DNA from: Syntrophomonadaceae bacterium
Lineage (GTDB): Bacteria; Bacillota; Dethiobacteria; DTU022; UBA8154
NCBI GenBank assembly: GCA_003563385.1
Contig: PWRZ01000180.1
Span: 1 to 55,807 of the forward strand
Reading direction: 5' to 3'
DNA length: 55,807 bases
In this document: piece by piece, positions 40,118-51,065 of the stretch
Layout of the letters: each line of letters opens with the position of its first letter
How positions within the stretch are numbered: position 1 is the first letter of the stretch
Made by a program: the position numbers and the translations under genes
Notes under the pieces: generated by a model
The model's database searches: none
The model's input: only the letters and a program-made list of their open reading frames with translations
What the model was told of the DNA's origin: nothing

Positions 40118-42046
40118 TTGGATAGAAAAGTGTACCTGAGCAACACCCCCCTTTCAAGGGCACAGGAAGCATTTTTGGAGGCGGCATTGAGAAGGGAACC
40201 GGGCATCGAGGAGATCGATACCACTGCTGCGGCCGGCCGGGTTACTGCTGCTCCCGTTTTTGCACGCCTGTCTTCGCCTCATTATCATGCTTCGGCCATG
40301 GACGGCGTGGCCGTGAGGGCGTCGGATACTTTCGGGGTTACCCCTACTTCTCCCGGCAGGCTGCTGCTGGGAGAAAACGCTTTTTACGTCGATACCGGCG
40401 GGGAGCTGCCCCCGGGCTGTGACGCCGTTATCATGATCGAAGATGTCATCTTTCCCGACAGGGATAATGCAGGGATGATAGAAATAAGGGAACCGGCCAC
40501 TCCCTGGCAGCATGTGCGCTCAATTGGAGAGGACATTGCCGCAGCGGAGATGATCCTGCCCTCCTATCACCGCATCAGGCCCTTTGACCTCGGTGCACTG
40601 CTCGGCGGAGGCATTTTTAATGTTAAAGTCTTGAAGGAGCCGGCAGTGGCCATAATACCGACAGGCAGTGAGCTGGTGGCCCCCGGAGCGATACCCCCCC
40701 CGGGGAAAATCACTGAGTCCAACTCCTATACTTTTGCTGCCGCTGTGCATGCCTGGGGGGGAAGGGCCGTTAAATATCCCATAGTGGAGGATGAACCGGA
40801 AAAATTAAAAGAGTCCCTGGAGCAGGCGGCCCGCCAGAGCGACCTGGTCCTGGTAAGCGCCGGCTCATCGGCGGGCAGGAAGGACCATACCCTTACGGCC
40901 CTGGAGGCGCTCGGTGAGGTGATTGTTCACGGGGTAGCCATGCGGCCGGGCAAGCCGGTAATACTGGGAATGATAGGGACAACTCCGGTAATGGGAGTTC
41001 CCGGTTATCCTGTGGCTGCCTATCTTTCCCTGGAGCTGTTTGTAAAACCGCTCCTTTACCACTGGCAGAAGCGGCCATTACCTCCCCCAAACGTCCTGGA
41101 GGCGTACAGCTCCCGCCGCGTTTATTCTTCTCTAAAGGAAAATGAATTTCTGCGCCTTAAAGTGGGGAAAGTGGGGGAAAGGTTCGTGGCCACTCCACTG
41201 CCCCGCGGGTCCGGCGTGACGATGTCGCTGGTGAGGGCCGACGGCATAACTTTAATACCGCAGGACAAAGAAGGAATAGAGGCCGGGGAGAAAATAGATG
41301 TGGAGCTGTGGCGTTCCCGGGAGGAGATCGAAAATACCATAGTATGCCTGGGAAGCCATGACCTGAGCCTGGATATCCTTTCCGACCTGCTCAAAAAAGA
41401 GGGCGGCGGCATTACCCTTTCATCGGCCCATGTGGGCAGCATGGGTGGAATTATGGCCCTTAAAAGGGGAGAAACCCATATCGCCGGAATGCATCTGCTC
41501 GACCAGGAAAGCGGCGTTTACAACATACCGTACCTGCGGCGATACCTTCCCGACCTCGAGCTGGTCCTTGTGCACCTGGCCAGGAGGGAACTGGGCCTTT
41601 TTGTCGCTCCCGGCAACAGGCGCCGGATATTTGACATTGAGGACCTCTGCCGAGATGATGTCCTTTTTGTCAACAGGCAGAAGGGGGCGGGCACCCGCCT
41701 TTACCTGGACTACATGATTAAGGAAAAAAAGCTCGACCCGGCGCGGATAAAGGGCTACGAAAGAGAGGAGTTCAACCACCTGGCTGTGGCTGCAGCCGTT
41801 GCCGCAGGTAGCGCAGATGCGGGACTGGGGATCAGGGCCGCTGCAGAGGCCCTCGGGGTGGATTTCATTCCGCTGACGCAGGAGTCATACGACCTCGCCA
41901 TGCCGGCGGCCTTCTACCAATTGCCTCCCTGCAGGGCCCTGCTTGGAGTAATAAGCTCCCCTTCTTTCAGGGAGGCCGTGCAAGCACTGGGGGGCTATGA
42001 CCTGCAGGAGTGCGGCTCACTGATGTGGCAGTCGCATAATAAGTAA
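40118..42046 (+). CDS. MoeA fused to a periplasmic-binding-protein-like domain
   Basis: Residues 1-400 are a second MoeA (SPHYHASAMDGVAVRASDTF, GGELPPGCDAVIMIED, AIIPTGSELVAPG, SAGSSAGRKDHT). From about residue 410 there is a substrate-binding-protein-like domain (VCLGSHDLSLDILSDLLKKE, SSAHVGSMGGIMALKRGETH, RQKGAGTRLYLDYM). Such MoeA-PBP fusions recur in anaerobes. The added domain probably senses or delivers an oxyanion such as molybdate or tungstate, which is inference. There is no signal peptide. The track starts at TTG 40109, two bases after GGAGG. TTG 40118 (MDRKVYLSNTPL), about ten bases from it, is preferred. It may specialise in the other metal of the pair. Confidence 0.92.
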   Translation: MDRKVYLSNTPLSRAQEAFLEAALRREPGIEEIDTTAAAGRVTAAPVFARLSSPHYHASAMDGVAVRASDTFGVTPTSPGRLLLGENAFYVDTGGELPPGCDAVIMIEDVIFPDRDNAGMIEIREPATPWQHVRSIGEDIAAAEMILPSYHRIRPFDLGALLGGGIFNVKVLKEPAVAIIPTGSELVAPGAIPPPGKITESNSYTFAAAVHAWGGRAVKYPIVEDEPEKLKESLEQAARQSDLVLVSAGSSAGRKDHTLTALEALGEVIVHGVAMRPGKPVILGMIGTTPVMGVPGYPVAAYLSLELFVKPLLYHWQKRPLPPPNVLEAYSSRRVYSSLKENEFLRLKVGKVGERFVATPLPRGSGVTMSLVRADGITLIPQDKEGIEAGEKIDVELWRSREEIENTIVCLGSHDLSLDILSDLLKKEGGGITLSSAHVGSMGGIMALKRGETHIAGMHLLDQESGVYNIPYLRRYLPDLELVLVHLARRELGLFVAPGNRRRIFDIEDLCRDDVLFVNRQKGAGTRLYLDYMIKEKKLDPARIKGYEREEFNHLAVAAAVAAGSADAGLGIRAAAEALGVDFIPLTQESYDLAMPAAFYQLPPCRALLGVISSPSFREAVQALGGYDLQECGSLMWQSHNK

Positions 42047-42082
42047 ACAGCCGGCAATACTGCTGGCAGGACGGTGATTTAG

Positions 42083-42619
42083 TTGCAAAGTGAAAACCAC
42101 CATCACGATATTACCAGGATTGTCAGGGCTGCGGTGCTGACGGTCAGCGACCGCAGCGCCCGCGGTGAGAGGGAAGATGCCGGTGGGCCGTTGATTGAAG
42201 AGATAGTGCGCAGCAAAGGGTGGGAGGTAATAGTCTACAGCGTCGTTCCCGATGACAGGACGGCCATCAAGAACGAGCTGATCAGGCTGGCCGACAATTT
42301 GGAAGCGGACCTTATCCTGACCACGGGGGGCACGGGCCTGGCGGCAAGGGATATTACACCGGAGGCGACGCTGGACGTTATCGACAGGCCGGTTCCCGGC
42401 ATGGCTGAGGCCATGCGCAGTGAGAGCCTCAAAAAGACGCCTTACGCCATGCTTTCGCGGGCTGTGTGCGGGGTAAGGGGAACTTCGCTCATTGTCAATC
42501 TCCCGGGCAGCCCCCGGGCCGTGCAGGAGTGCCTGGAGGTAATACTGCCCGTTGTCCCGCACGCCGTTGAGCTGCTGCGAGGCAGTGTCACAGATTGTGC
42601 CCCTCCCGCGGACAGCTGA
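42083..42619 (+). CDS. mogA: Molybdopterin adenylyltransferase MogA/MoaB family
   Basis: A 178-aa protein that adenylylates molybdopterin before MoeA inserts the metal. Motifs are AVLTVSDRSARGEREDAGGP, LILTTGGTGLAARDITPEAT, and VNLPGSPRAVQECLEVI. An extra hydrophilic N-terminus (QSENHHHDITRIV) contains a natural His triplet. MogA and MoaB cannot be separated by eye. TTG 42083 follows GGTGAT, 36 bases after the MoeA-PBP fusion gene, so the three genes form one unit. About 145 bases without features lie between its stop and the groE promoter. Confidence 0.92.
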   Translation: MQSENHHHDITRIVRAAVLTVSDRSARGEREDAGGPLIEEIVRSKGWEVIVYSVVPDDRTAIKNELIRLADNLEADLILTTGGTGLAARDITPEATLDVIDRPVPGMAEAMRSESLKKTPYAMLSRAVCGVRGTSLIVNLPGSPRAVQECLEVILPVVPHAVELLRGSVTDCAPPADS

Positions 42620-42764
42620 ATATTACATATTTTTTTTTCAGCGGGATATAATAATGGCTGCTGGTATTCTTTGAGAAAATAAGCAATTAAAAGAAACAGG
42701 GAGTATTTGCGCCTTCAATTGAGTATGATTGCTTTTTTGCTTCTTTATCAAGCTTTTGTTTCGT

Positions 42765-42793
42765 TTGCTTATGAGCGTTGTTGCCTGTAATAT
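42765..42793 (+). promoter_or_regulatory. Probable sigma-A promoter of groESL
   Basis: TTGCTT (42765-42770) and TAATAT (42788-42793) are spaced by 17 bases. Transcription would start near 42800, ten bases before the CIRCE element, the usual arrangement for HrcA-controlled chaperone operons. Confidence 0.6.
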
Positions 42794-42809
42794 ATGTGTG
42801 GAAAGATTG

Positions 42810-42836
42810 TTAGCACTCCTTTAAAGAGAGTGCTAA
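42810..42836 (+). promoter_or_regulatory. CIRCE operator (HrcA binding site)
   Basis: TTAGCACTC-N9-GAGTGCTAA is a perfect match to the CIRCE inverted repeat, with nine bases between the arms. It lies in the leader of groESL, so HrcA should repress this operon and heat or unfolded protein should release it. hrcA itself is not in the window. Confidence 0.97.
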
Positions 42837-42893
42837 CAGGTGGCATATCACAAAGTGACGCCAATTAAAATTATATTAAGGAGGTATAACTCT

Positions 42894-43181
42894 ATGAATC
42901 TGAAACCTTTGGGAGACAGGGTAATCATCAAGGTTTTGGAAAAGGAAGAAAAGACCACCGGGGGCATTGTGCTTCCGGACAAGGCCAAGGAAAGGCCCCA
43001 GGATGGAGAGGTAAAAGCTGTTGGCCCGGGGAAAATACTCGATGATGGAACAAAAGTGCAGATGGAAGTCAAAGTTGGGGACACGGTTGTTTTTTCCAAG
43101 TATGCCGGTTCAGAAATAAAGATCAACGGCGAGGAGTACTTAATTTTAAGGCAGGATGATATCCTGGCTGTATATTCCTGA
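42894..43181 (+). CDS. groES: Co-chaperonin GroES
   Basis: A 95-aa GroES begins [21 protein letters not shown], with the mobile-loop region [16 protein letters not shown] and the ending [15 protein letters not shown]. It caps GroEL rings. The track's ORF starts at 42840 inside the leader. ATG 42894 with AAGGAGG ten bases upstream is the true start. It sits behind the CIRCE element and before groEL with a gap of about 118 bases. Confidence 0.97.
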   Translation: MNLKPLGDRVIIKVLEKEEKTTGGIVLPDKAKERPQDGEVKAVGPGKILDDGTKVQMEVKVGDTVVFSKYAGSEIKINGEEYLILRQDDILAVYS

Positions 43182-43284
43182 ATTTGAGCTATAATGATCA
43201 CCGGTTTGCCGGATAAGATAAAAGTGACAAATATCCAGGCATACTTAACGATACTCAAAGAAAAAGATAATTTAAGATACTTAA

Positions 43285-44922
<1,638 letters not shown>

Positions 44923-44944
44923 AAGATACAAAAGGCGTTAATTA

Positions 44945-44994
44945 AAAGGGGCCGTCCCAGGGGCTACTTTGGGCACGGCCCCTTTCTTTTTTTT
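44945..44994 (+). terminator. Intrinsic terminator of groESL
   Basis: AAAGGGGCCGT (44945-44955) pairs perfectly with ACGGCCCCTTT (44975-44985). An inner CCCA/TGGG extends the stem. C and a run of eight T follow, ending at 44994. Confidence 0.93.
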
Positions 44995-45023
44995 AGGTTG
45001 CAGGAAAAATGAAAGAGTTTGAC

Positions 45024-45064
45024 GAATAGAAAAACGAAAAGTTGAAGAATAGAAAAACTAAAAG
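45024..45064 (+). repeat. Imperfect 18-base direct repeat upstream of guaA
   Basis: GAATAGAAAAACGAAAAG (45024-45041) recurs at 45047-45064 with one mismatch. The pair lies between the groEL terminator and guaA. It is the only structure noted in this gap of about 160 bases. No purine riboswitch pattern was seen. Confidence 0.55.
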
Positions 45065-45155
45065 ACCTTCCGGCGGCCACACGGCCACAGTGACAAGTTG
45101 CTGGAGAGCCGGTTAGCAGTCGTTTAATAAGGCCATTATAATAAAGGAGAAATAC

Positions 45156-46694
45156 ATGGGAGCAGCAGAAAAGGTAGTTATACTGGATTTTGGCGGGCAG
45201 TACACACAGCTGATAGCCAGGAGAGTTCGGGAGCTGAAAGTTTACTGCGAGATTAAACCGTACAATGTGACGCTTGCGGAGCTGCTGGAAGCGGAGCCGT
45301 CTGCACTTATTTTATCAGGGGGGGCGGGGAGCGTATGCAAGCATGGTGCCCCCCGCTGTGACGAGGGTATTTACGGTATCGGCGTTCCCATACTCGGTAT
45401 CTGCTACGGTATGCAGTTGATGGCCGCGGACCTTGGCGGGATTGTTAAGGAAGCGCAAAAGCGGGAGTACGGGAAAACCAGTATTACCATCACCAAAAGG
45501 GTGGAGCTCTTCAAGGGGCTGGGAGAACAGCTCGTGGCCTGGATGAGCCACGCCGACCAGGTTAGGGAAGCGCCCCCCGGATTTGCAGTAGTTGCCGTCA
45601 GCGACAATACACCCGTTGCTGCCATCGCAGACGAGGACAGAAAGTTTTACGGGCTGCAGTTCCACCCGGAGGTCATCCATACTCCCCAGGGGCAGATGAT
45701 GCTGAGCAATTTTCTGTTCCACATCTGCCGCTTTTCGGGCAGCTGGACGATGGAGAATTTTGTTGAATTGAGCATCAGGGATATCAGGGAGAAGGTGGGA
45801 GACGAAGGGAGGGCCGTTTGCGGCTTGAGCGGGGGGATCGACTCTTCCGTTGCCGCGGTGCTGATGCACAGGGCCATCGGCTCCAGGCTGACCTGCATAT
45901 TTGTCGATCACGGCCTTCTGCGCAAGGGTGAAAAAGAGCAGGTCATCTCTACTTTTGAGGGCCATTTTAATATGGATATCGTGGTCGTGGATGCCGCTTC
46001 CGAGTTTCTCTCGCGCCTTCGCGGTGTTACCGGCCCCGAGGAGAAGAGAAAAGTGATCGGCAACCACTTTATCAGGGTTTTTGAACGGGAGGCGCAGAAA
46101 CTCGGTGACGTTGAATACCTGGTGCAGGGGACTCTTTACCCGGATGTTATCGAAAGCGGCACCGCCACCGCCGCCGTTATCAAGTCCCACCACAACGTCG
46201 GCGGGCTGCCGGAAGACATGGATTTCAAGCTTATAGAACCCCTGCGCCACCTCTTTAAAGACGAAGCGCGCCTGGTAGCACAGGAGCTCGGCCTTCCGGA
46301 AGAAGTAGTCTGGAGGCACCCCTTCCCGGGACCGGGCCTGGCCGTGCGTGTTCTCGGCGAGGTTACCCCGGAGAAGCTCTCCGTGTTGAGGGAGGCAGAT
46401 GCCATAATTATCGAAGAGATTAAAAAAGCCGGCCTTTACCGCAAGATATGGCAGGCTTTTGCTGTTTTACCGGGGGTGCTCAGCGTTGGTGTGCAGGGTG
46501 ACGGTCGTTCATATGCCCATACTATTGTCCTGCGTGCTGTTACCAGCCAGGACGGCATGACCGCGGACTGGTTTCCTTTTCCCTACGATGTCCTGGGACA
46601 GATATCGAGCAGGCTGGTGAATGAGATTGCGCAGGTGAATCGTTTTGTTTACGACGTTTCTTCCAAGCCTCCCGCAACCATAGAGTGGGAGTAA
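45156..46694 (+). CDS. guaA: GMP synthase (glutamine-hydrolysing)
   Basis: GuaA aminates XMP to GMP. The N-terminal glutamine amidotransferase has the nucleophile elbow [10 protein letters not shown] and QFHPEVIHT (His/Glu). The ATP pyrophosphatase half has [14 protein letters not shown], and the dimerisation part ends [32 protein letters not shown] (quoted in part). The 512-aa length is standard. AAAGGAG lies seven bases before ATG 45156. It sits upstream of the purine operon. The gap of about 95 bases to purE suggests possible co-transcription. Confidence 0.97.
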   Translation: MGAAEKVVILDFGGQYTQLIARRVRELKVYCEIKPYNVTLAELLEAEPSALILSGGAGSVCKHGAPRCDEGIYGIGVPILGICYGMQLMAADLGGIVKEAQKREYGKTSITITKRVELFKGLGEQLVAWMSHADQVREAPPGFAVVAVSDNTPVAAIADEDRKFYGLQFHPEVIHTPQGQMMLSNFLFHICRFSGSWTMENFVELSIRDIREKVGDEGRAVCGLSGGIDSSVAAVLMHRAIGSRLTCIFVDHGLLRKGEKEQVISTFEGHFNMDIVVVDAASEFLSRLRGVTGPEEKRKVIGNHFIRVFEREAQKLGDVEYLVQGTLYPDVIESGTATAAVIKSHHNVGGLPEDMDFKLIEPLRHLFKDEARLVAQELGLPEEVVWRHPFPGPGLAVRVLGEVTPEKLSVLREADAIIIEEIKKAGLYRKIWQAFAVLPGVLSVGVQGDGRSYAHTIVLRAVTSQDGMTADWFPFPYDVLGQISSRLVNEIAQVNRFVYDVSSKPPATIEWE

Positions 46695-46790
46695 GGCGGC
46701 ATAAAGGTCGGCCGGGGCGGGGGTTGCCACAAAATCTCCGCGAGCTGTTCCCGGCCGTTTACCTTATATAATATTGGGGGTTTGCGAGCG

Positions 46791-47315
46791 ATGAATAGAG
46801 TAGGTATTGTTATGGGCAGCGACTCGGACCTGCCCGTTATGTCTGCAAGTATCAAGGCCCTGGAAGAGTTCGGCATCTCCGCCGAAATGTTCATACTGTC
46901 CGCGCACCGCCTACCAGATGAGACCGCGGCTTACGCCCGCGGTGCCGCTTCCAGGGGAATAGAGGTTATCATAGCCGGTGCCGGGGCGGCGGCACACCTG
47001 GCCGGTGCCACGGCCGCATTGACACCGCTGCCCGTTGTCGCCGTCCCTTTAAGCGGTTCCCCGCTGGGCGGGGTTGACGCTCTTTATGCCATGGTGCAGA
47101 TGCCCAGGGGGGTCCCGGTAGCGACGGTGGCTGTTGACGGCGCCTACAATGCCGGCATCCTGGCAGCCCAGATTATCGGGGTTAAGGATGGGCAGGTACG
47201 GGAAAAGATAGTGCAGTTCAAAGAAGATCTCGCCCGGCGGGTAAAAGAGAAAAACGAGCTTTTGCAGCAGTGCGGTTACAAAAAGTACCTGCGCGATGAG
47301 CTGACACAAAAATAA
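46791..47315 (+). CDS. purE: N5-carboxyaminoimidazole ribonucleotide mutase
   Basis: A 174-aa class I PurE. The start VGIVMGSDSDLPVMSAS and the SAHRLPDETAAYA loop are characteristic, with GAGAAAHLAGATAALTPLPVVAVPL in the core (quoted in part). Class I enzymes need PurK to make N5-CAIR. No purK is seen here, so either it is elsewhere or direct AIR carboxylation is used. ATG 46791, ten bases after GGGGG, is preferred to the track's TTG 46782. Confidence 0.95.
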   Translation: MNRVGIVMGSDSDLPVMSASIKALEEFGISAEMFILSAHRLPDETAAYARGAASRGIEVIIAGAGAAAHLAGATAALTPLPVVAVPLSGSPLGGVDALYAMVQMPRGVPVATVAVDGAYNAGILAAQIIGVKDGQVREKIVQFKEDLARRVKEKNELLQQCGYKKYLRDELTQK

Positions 47316-47334
47316 CGGATCGAGGTGTGCCGAG

Positions 47335-48636
47335 TTGATAGAGAGGTATACCAGGCCCGAAATGGGCGGCATCTGGACGCTGGAAAACAGGTTCAAAAAG
47401 TACCTGCATATTGAGATAGCTGTCTGCCATGCCCTGGCAGAAAAAGGGATCATACCGGCGGCGGCTGCCGAAAGCATTGAGAAGAAGGCCACTTTTAATG
47501 TGCAGAGGATACTGGAAATAGAAAAAGACACCCGGCACGATGTTGTCGCTTTTACACGCTGCGTGGCGGAGAGCCTGGGGGAGGAGTCCCGTTATTTTCA
47601 CTACGGGCTCACTTCTTACGATGTTGTGGACACCGCTTTATCACTGCTTTTAAAGGAAACCGCCGTGCTGATCCGGGAGGGCTTGGACGGGCTCTCCAAA
47701 ATCTTGAAAGAGCAGGCCTTGACCCATCGCCATACCGTTATGATCGGGCGCACACACGGGATTCACGCCGAACCGATTACGCTGGGCTTAAAGTTTGCCC
47801 TCTGGTGGGACGAGATAAACCGGCACAGGGAACGCCTGCAGTGCGCGGAAGAATCAATCTCTTACGGAAAGATGTCCGGCGCGGTGGGCACTTTCGCCCA
47901 CCTTGATCCCTCGGTTGAAGAGTTTGTCTGCCGCAGGCTGGGGCTGAAGCCCGCCCCCATATCGACCCAGATACTACAGCGCGACAGCCATGCACAGTTT
48001 CTAACGGTGATGGCACTGATTGCCTCCACGCTGGACAAAATAGCGGTGGAGATCCGCAGCTTGCAGAAAACAGAGGTGCGTGAGCTCGAAGAGCCCTTTT
48101 ACAAGGGCCAGAAAGGCTCATCGGCCATGCCGCACAAGCGCAACCCCGTCTCCTGCGAGCAGATAAGCGGCCTGGCCCGCCTTGTGAGGACCCATGCACA
48201 GGTTGCATTGGAGAACATTCCTTTATGGCATGAAAGGGATATCTCGCACTCTTCCGCCGAGAGGGTGATATTGCCTGATTCTACCATCCTGGTGGACTAC
48301 ATGCTCTACCAGATGAGGCGCATTATCGGCGGCCTGCACATTTACCCGCAGAACATGCTCAAAAACCTGGAGATGACCGGGGGACTGGTTTATTCCCAGA
48401 GCGTGCTGCTGGCCCTTGTGGAAAAAGGGCTCACCAGGGAGGAAGCATATGACCTGGTCCAGAAGTTGGCCATGCGTTCCTGGGAAGAGGGGCTTCCTTT
48501 CAGGAAGCTCCTGGAAGAGGACCCCAAAATAACTGCGCTTTTATCAGAAGCAGAGCTGCAATCCTGTTTCGACCTGGGCCGGAACTTACGTTTTGTCCCT
48601 TATATATATCAGCGGCTCGGCCTGGAGGCTGAATAA
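47335..48636 (+). CDS. purB: Adenylosuccinate lyase
   Basis: PurB acts twice in purine synthesis, releasing fumarate from SAICAR and from adenylosuccinate. The superfamily signature KGSSAMPHKRNPVSCEQ is clear, and GRTHGIHAEPITLGLK and LKPAPISTQILQRD match the family. Length (433 aa) is normal. The start is TTG 47335, preceded by GGATCGAGGTG, 20 bases after purE. The next gene's ribosome site lies within its last codons. Confidence 0.96.
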   Translation: MIERYTRPEMGGIWTLENRFKKYLHIEIAVCHALAEKGIIPAAAAESIEKKATFNVQRILEIEKDTRHDVVAFTRCVAESLGEESRYFHYGLTSYDVVDTALSLLLKETAVLIREGLDGLSKILKEQALTHRHTVMIGRTHGIHAEPITLGLKFALWWDEINRHRERLQCAEESISYGKMSGAVGTFAHLDPSVEEFVCRRLGLKPAPISTQILQRDSHAQFLTVMALIASTLDKIAVEIRSLQKTEVRELEEPFYKGQKGSSAMPHKRNPVSCEQISGLARLVRTHAQVALENIPLWHERDISHSSAERVILPDSTILVDYMLYQMRRIIGGLHIYPQNMLKNLEMTGGLVYSQSVLLALVEKGLTREEAYDLVQKLAMRSWEEGLPFRKLLEEDPKITALLSEAELQSCFDLGRNLRFVPYIYQRLGLEAE

Positions 48637-48637
48637 T

Positions 48638-50035
48638 ATGTTGCTTAAAGACGGCAAAATAAAAGAAGCCTGCGGTGTCTTCGGCATTTACGCACCGGGA
48701 GAGGATCTGTCCCGCCTGACCAATTACGCTCTCTTTGCACTGCAGCACCGCGGGCAGGAAAGCGCCGGAATTGCCCTTTCTGACGGCAGCAGTGTCATTG
48801 TCAGGAAGGGCATGGGTTTGGTTGGGGAGGTCTTCCCGCACTTCGATGATATTATGGATATACCTTCCCTGGCCGCCCTGGGCCACGTGCGCTATTCCAC
48901 CACCGGGGAATCATGCCCCGAGAATGCGCAGCCGCTGCTCATCCGCTACTACAGGGGGAGCCTGGCGGTGGCGCACAACGGCAATATTGCCAACTCCACT
49001 GAGCTGAGGGAAAACCTGGAGAGGGAAGGCTCTATTTTCCAGACCACAACCGACAGCGAGCTTATTGCCCACCTGGTGGCCCGCTACGGCAATGATAACA
49101 TGGAGGCTTCCTTAAAGAAAGCGCTGCAGCGCCTTAAAGGTTCCTATGTATTCCTCTTTTTGACAGAGAACAAACTGATCGGTGTCCGCGACCCCTACGG
49201 GGTCAGGCCCCTTTCCCTGGGAAAATGGGGAGGATACTACGTGCTAGCTTCGGAGACCTGCGCCTTTGATACCATCGGCGCCGAGATGATCAGGGATATT
49301 GAACCAGGTGAGATGGTCACAATTGATGAGAGCGGTATTAGGAGCGTGCCGGTAATGCCCTCCACGCGGACGGCCCTGTGCATTTTTGAGTTTATCTACT
49401 TCGCCAGGCCGGACAGCAATATCCACGGCAGGAATGTCCATCTTATACGCAAGGAGCTGGGCCGCCAGCTGGCCAGGGAACATCCCGTCGACGCCGACCT
49501 GGTAACGGGAGTCCCCGATTCAAGCCTCTCGGCGGCGTCCGGTTTCGCCGAGGAGATGGGGTTGAGCTACGAAATGGGGCTCATCAAGAACCGCTATATC
49601 GGGCGCACTTTTATCCAGCCGCGCCAGGAGAGCCGTAATTTAGGCGTGCAGCTGAAGCTGAACCCGGTGCGTAAGGTGGTGGAAGGCAAAAGGGTGGTCA
49701 TCGTGGACGACTCCATAGTCAGAGGGACGACGAGCAAGAGGCTGGTGCAGATGCTCTTCCATGCCGGTGCCCGGGAGGTGCACATGCGTATAAGCTCCCC
49801 GCAGATTATTTCGCCATGCTATTACGGGATAGATATTTCCACCTACGAGGAGCTGATCGGTTCGAGCAGAAAAGTAGCGGAAATATGCCGCAAAATCGGC
49901 GCTACAACCCTGGGCTACCTCAGCCACCAGGGAATGCTCTGCGCGGTGGGGCTCCCGCCTGACAGTCTCTGCATGGCCTGCTTCACAGGCGATTATCCGA
50001 TAAAGGAGTGTGTTCATGCCCGGGGAAAGCTTTGA
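48638..50035 (+). CDS. purF: Amidophosphoribosyltransferase
   Basis: PurF forms phosphoribosylamine, the first committed step. The catalytic N-terminal cysteine follows a short propeptide (MLLKDGKIKEA|CGVFG), so residues 1-11 should be removed. The Ntn amidotransferase domain (ALQHRGQESAGIAL, VGHVRYSTTG-like HVRYSTTGES, AHNGNIAN) is joined to the PRPP-binding part (VVIVDDSIVRGTTSKRLV). Cysteines in CIFEFIYFARPDS, QIISPCYYG and LCMACF match the ligands of a [4Fe-4S] regulatory cluster as in Bacillus-type enzymes. ATG 48638 follows GGAGG in the end of purB. The track start at 48593 lies inside purB. Overlaps purM by 20 bases. Confidence 0.95.
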   Translation: MLLKDGKIKEACGVFGIYAPGEDLSRLTNYALFALQHRGQESAGIALSDGSSVIVRKGMGLVGEVFPHFDDIMDIPSLAALGHVRYSTTGESCPENAQPLLIRYYRGSLAVAHNGNIANSTELRENLEREGSIFQTTTDSELIAHLVARYGNDNMEASLKKALQRLKGSYVFLFLTENKLIGVRDPYGVRPLSLGKWGGYYVLASETCAFDTIGAEMIRDIEPGEMVTIDESGIRSVPVMPSTRTALCIFEFIYFARPDSNIHGRNVHLIRKELGRQLAREHPVDADLVTGVPDSSLSAASGFAEEMGLSYEMGLIKNRYIGRTFIQPRQESRNLGVQLKLNPVRKVVEGKRVVIVDDSIVRGTTSKRLVQMLFHAGAREVHMRISSPQIISPCYYGIDISTYEELIGSSRKVAEICRKIGATTLGYLSHQGMLCAVGLPPDSLCMACFTGDYPIKECVHARGKL

Positions 50036-51065
50036 CTACAAAAAAGCAGGTGTTGACCTGGAAGCCGGCGAAAAAGTAGTGCAGGATATCAAGGAGATGG
50101 TAAAAACAACCTTTCGCCGGGAGGTGGTTACGGAGCTGGGCGGGTTTGCAGGCCTCTTTCAGCCGGACATGGGCCGCTACAGGGAGCCCGTACTGGCCTC
50201 GGCTACTGATGGAGTGGGGACGAAGCTGAAGATTGCTTTTGCCACGGGCCGCCACGATACGGTGGGCATAGATGCCGTGGCCATGTGCGTGAACGACCTT
50301 CTTGTCCAGGGTGCAGAGCCGCTTTTTTTCCTCGATTACCTGGCGGTGGGGAAGATCGATAACGCTGTCGTCAGGGAGATAATCAGCGGCATTGCCCAGG
50401 GATGCCGCACGGCCGGATGCGCCCTGCTGGGCGGGGAAACGGCGGAAATGCCCGGTTTCTACCCGCCCGGGGAGTACGATATCGCCGGTTTTGCCGTGGG
50501 CATAGTGGAGAAAGAGAAAATTATAACCGGCGCCGGTATTGCCGCCGGGGATGTCCTTATCGGGTTGGCTTCCACCGGCCTGCACAGCAATGGCTTTTCA
50601 CTGGTGCGCAAGGTGCTCCTGGAGCACGCCGCCCTTTCCCTGGATACTGTTGTGCCCCCGCTGGAGAGCCCTCTCGGGGAAGAGCTCTTGAAGCCTACCG
50701 CCATCTATGTGCCTCTGGTATTACCCCTTTTAAGTGAATACCGGGTTAAAGGTATGGCCCATATTACCGGTGGGGGTATAGTGCTCAACCTGCCGCGCAT
50801 CCTTCCACCGGGTTTGAGAGCTGTTGTCTATAAGGACAGCTGGGAAATCCCGGCAGTGTTTTCGCTGGTCCAAGAAAAAGGCGCGGTGCAGGAAAATGAG
50901 ATGTTTCGCACTTTTAACATGGGCCTGGGCATGGTGCTGGTGGTACCTCCCGCCGATAAGGGCGCACTGATGAAAGCCGTAAAAAACCGGGGATGGGGCT
51001 GTTGGGAGATAGGCTTTATGGAGGAAGGGGAAGGAATCATCTTGAAAGGAGTGGGCGGCACATGA
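50016..51065 (+). CDS. purM: Phosphoribosylformylglycinamidine cyclo-ligase
   Basis: PurM closes the imidazole ring to give AIR. Key segments are SATDGVGTKLKIAFATGRHDT, DLLVQGAEPLFFLDYLAVGK and LLGGETAEMPGFYPPGEYDIAGFAVG (each quoted in part), then GLASTGLHSNGFSLVR. Length is 349 aa. ATG 50016 follows AAAGGAG by seven bases and is 20 bases inside purF, so translation is coupled. The track's GTG 50010 is less likely. Its stop overlaps the purN start (ATGA). Confidence 0.96.
   Translation: MPGESFDYKKAGVDLEAGEKVVQDIKEMVKTTFRREVVTELGGFAGLFQPDMGRYREPVLASATDGVGTKLKIAFATGRHDTVGIDAVAMCVNDLLVQGAEPLFFLDYLAVGKIDNAVVREIISGIAQGCRTAGCALLGGETAEMPGFYPPGEYDIAGFAVGIVEKEKIITGAGIAAGDVLIGLASTGLHSNGFSLVRKVLLEHAALSLDTVVPPLESPLGEELLKPTAIYVPLVLPLLSEYRVKGMAHITGGGIVLNLPRILPPGLRAVVYKDSWEIPAVFSLVQEKGAVQENEMFRTFNMGLGMVLVVPPADKGALMKAVKNRGWGCWEIGFMEEGEGIILKGVGGT

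Noticed and set aside
44995-45155. Purine riboswitch upstream of guaA
   Set aside because: The conserved core and three-way junction pattern were not found, only an imperfect direct repeat.
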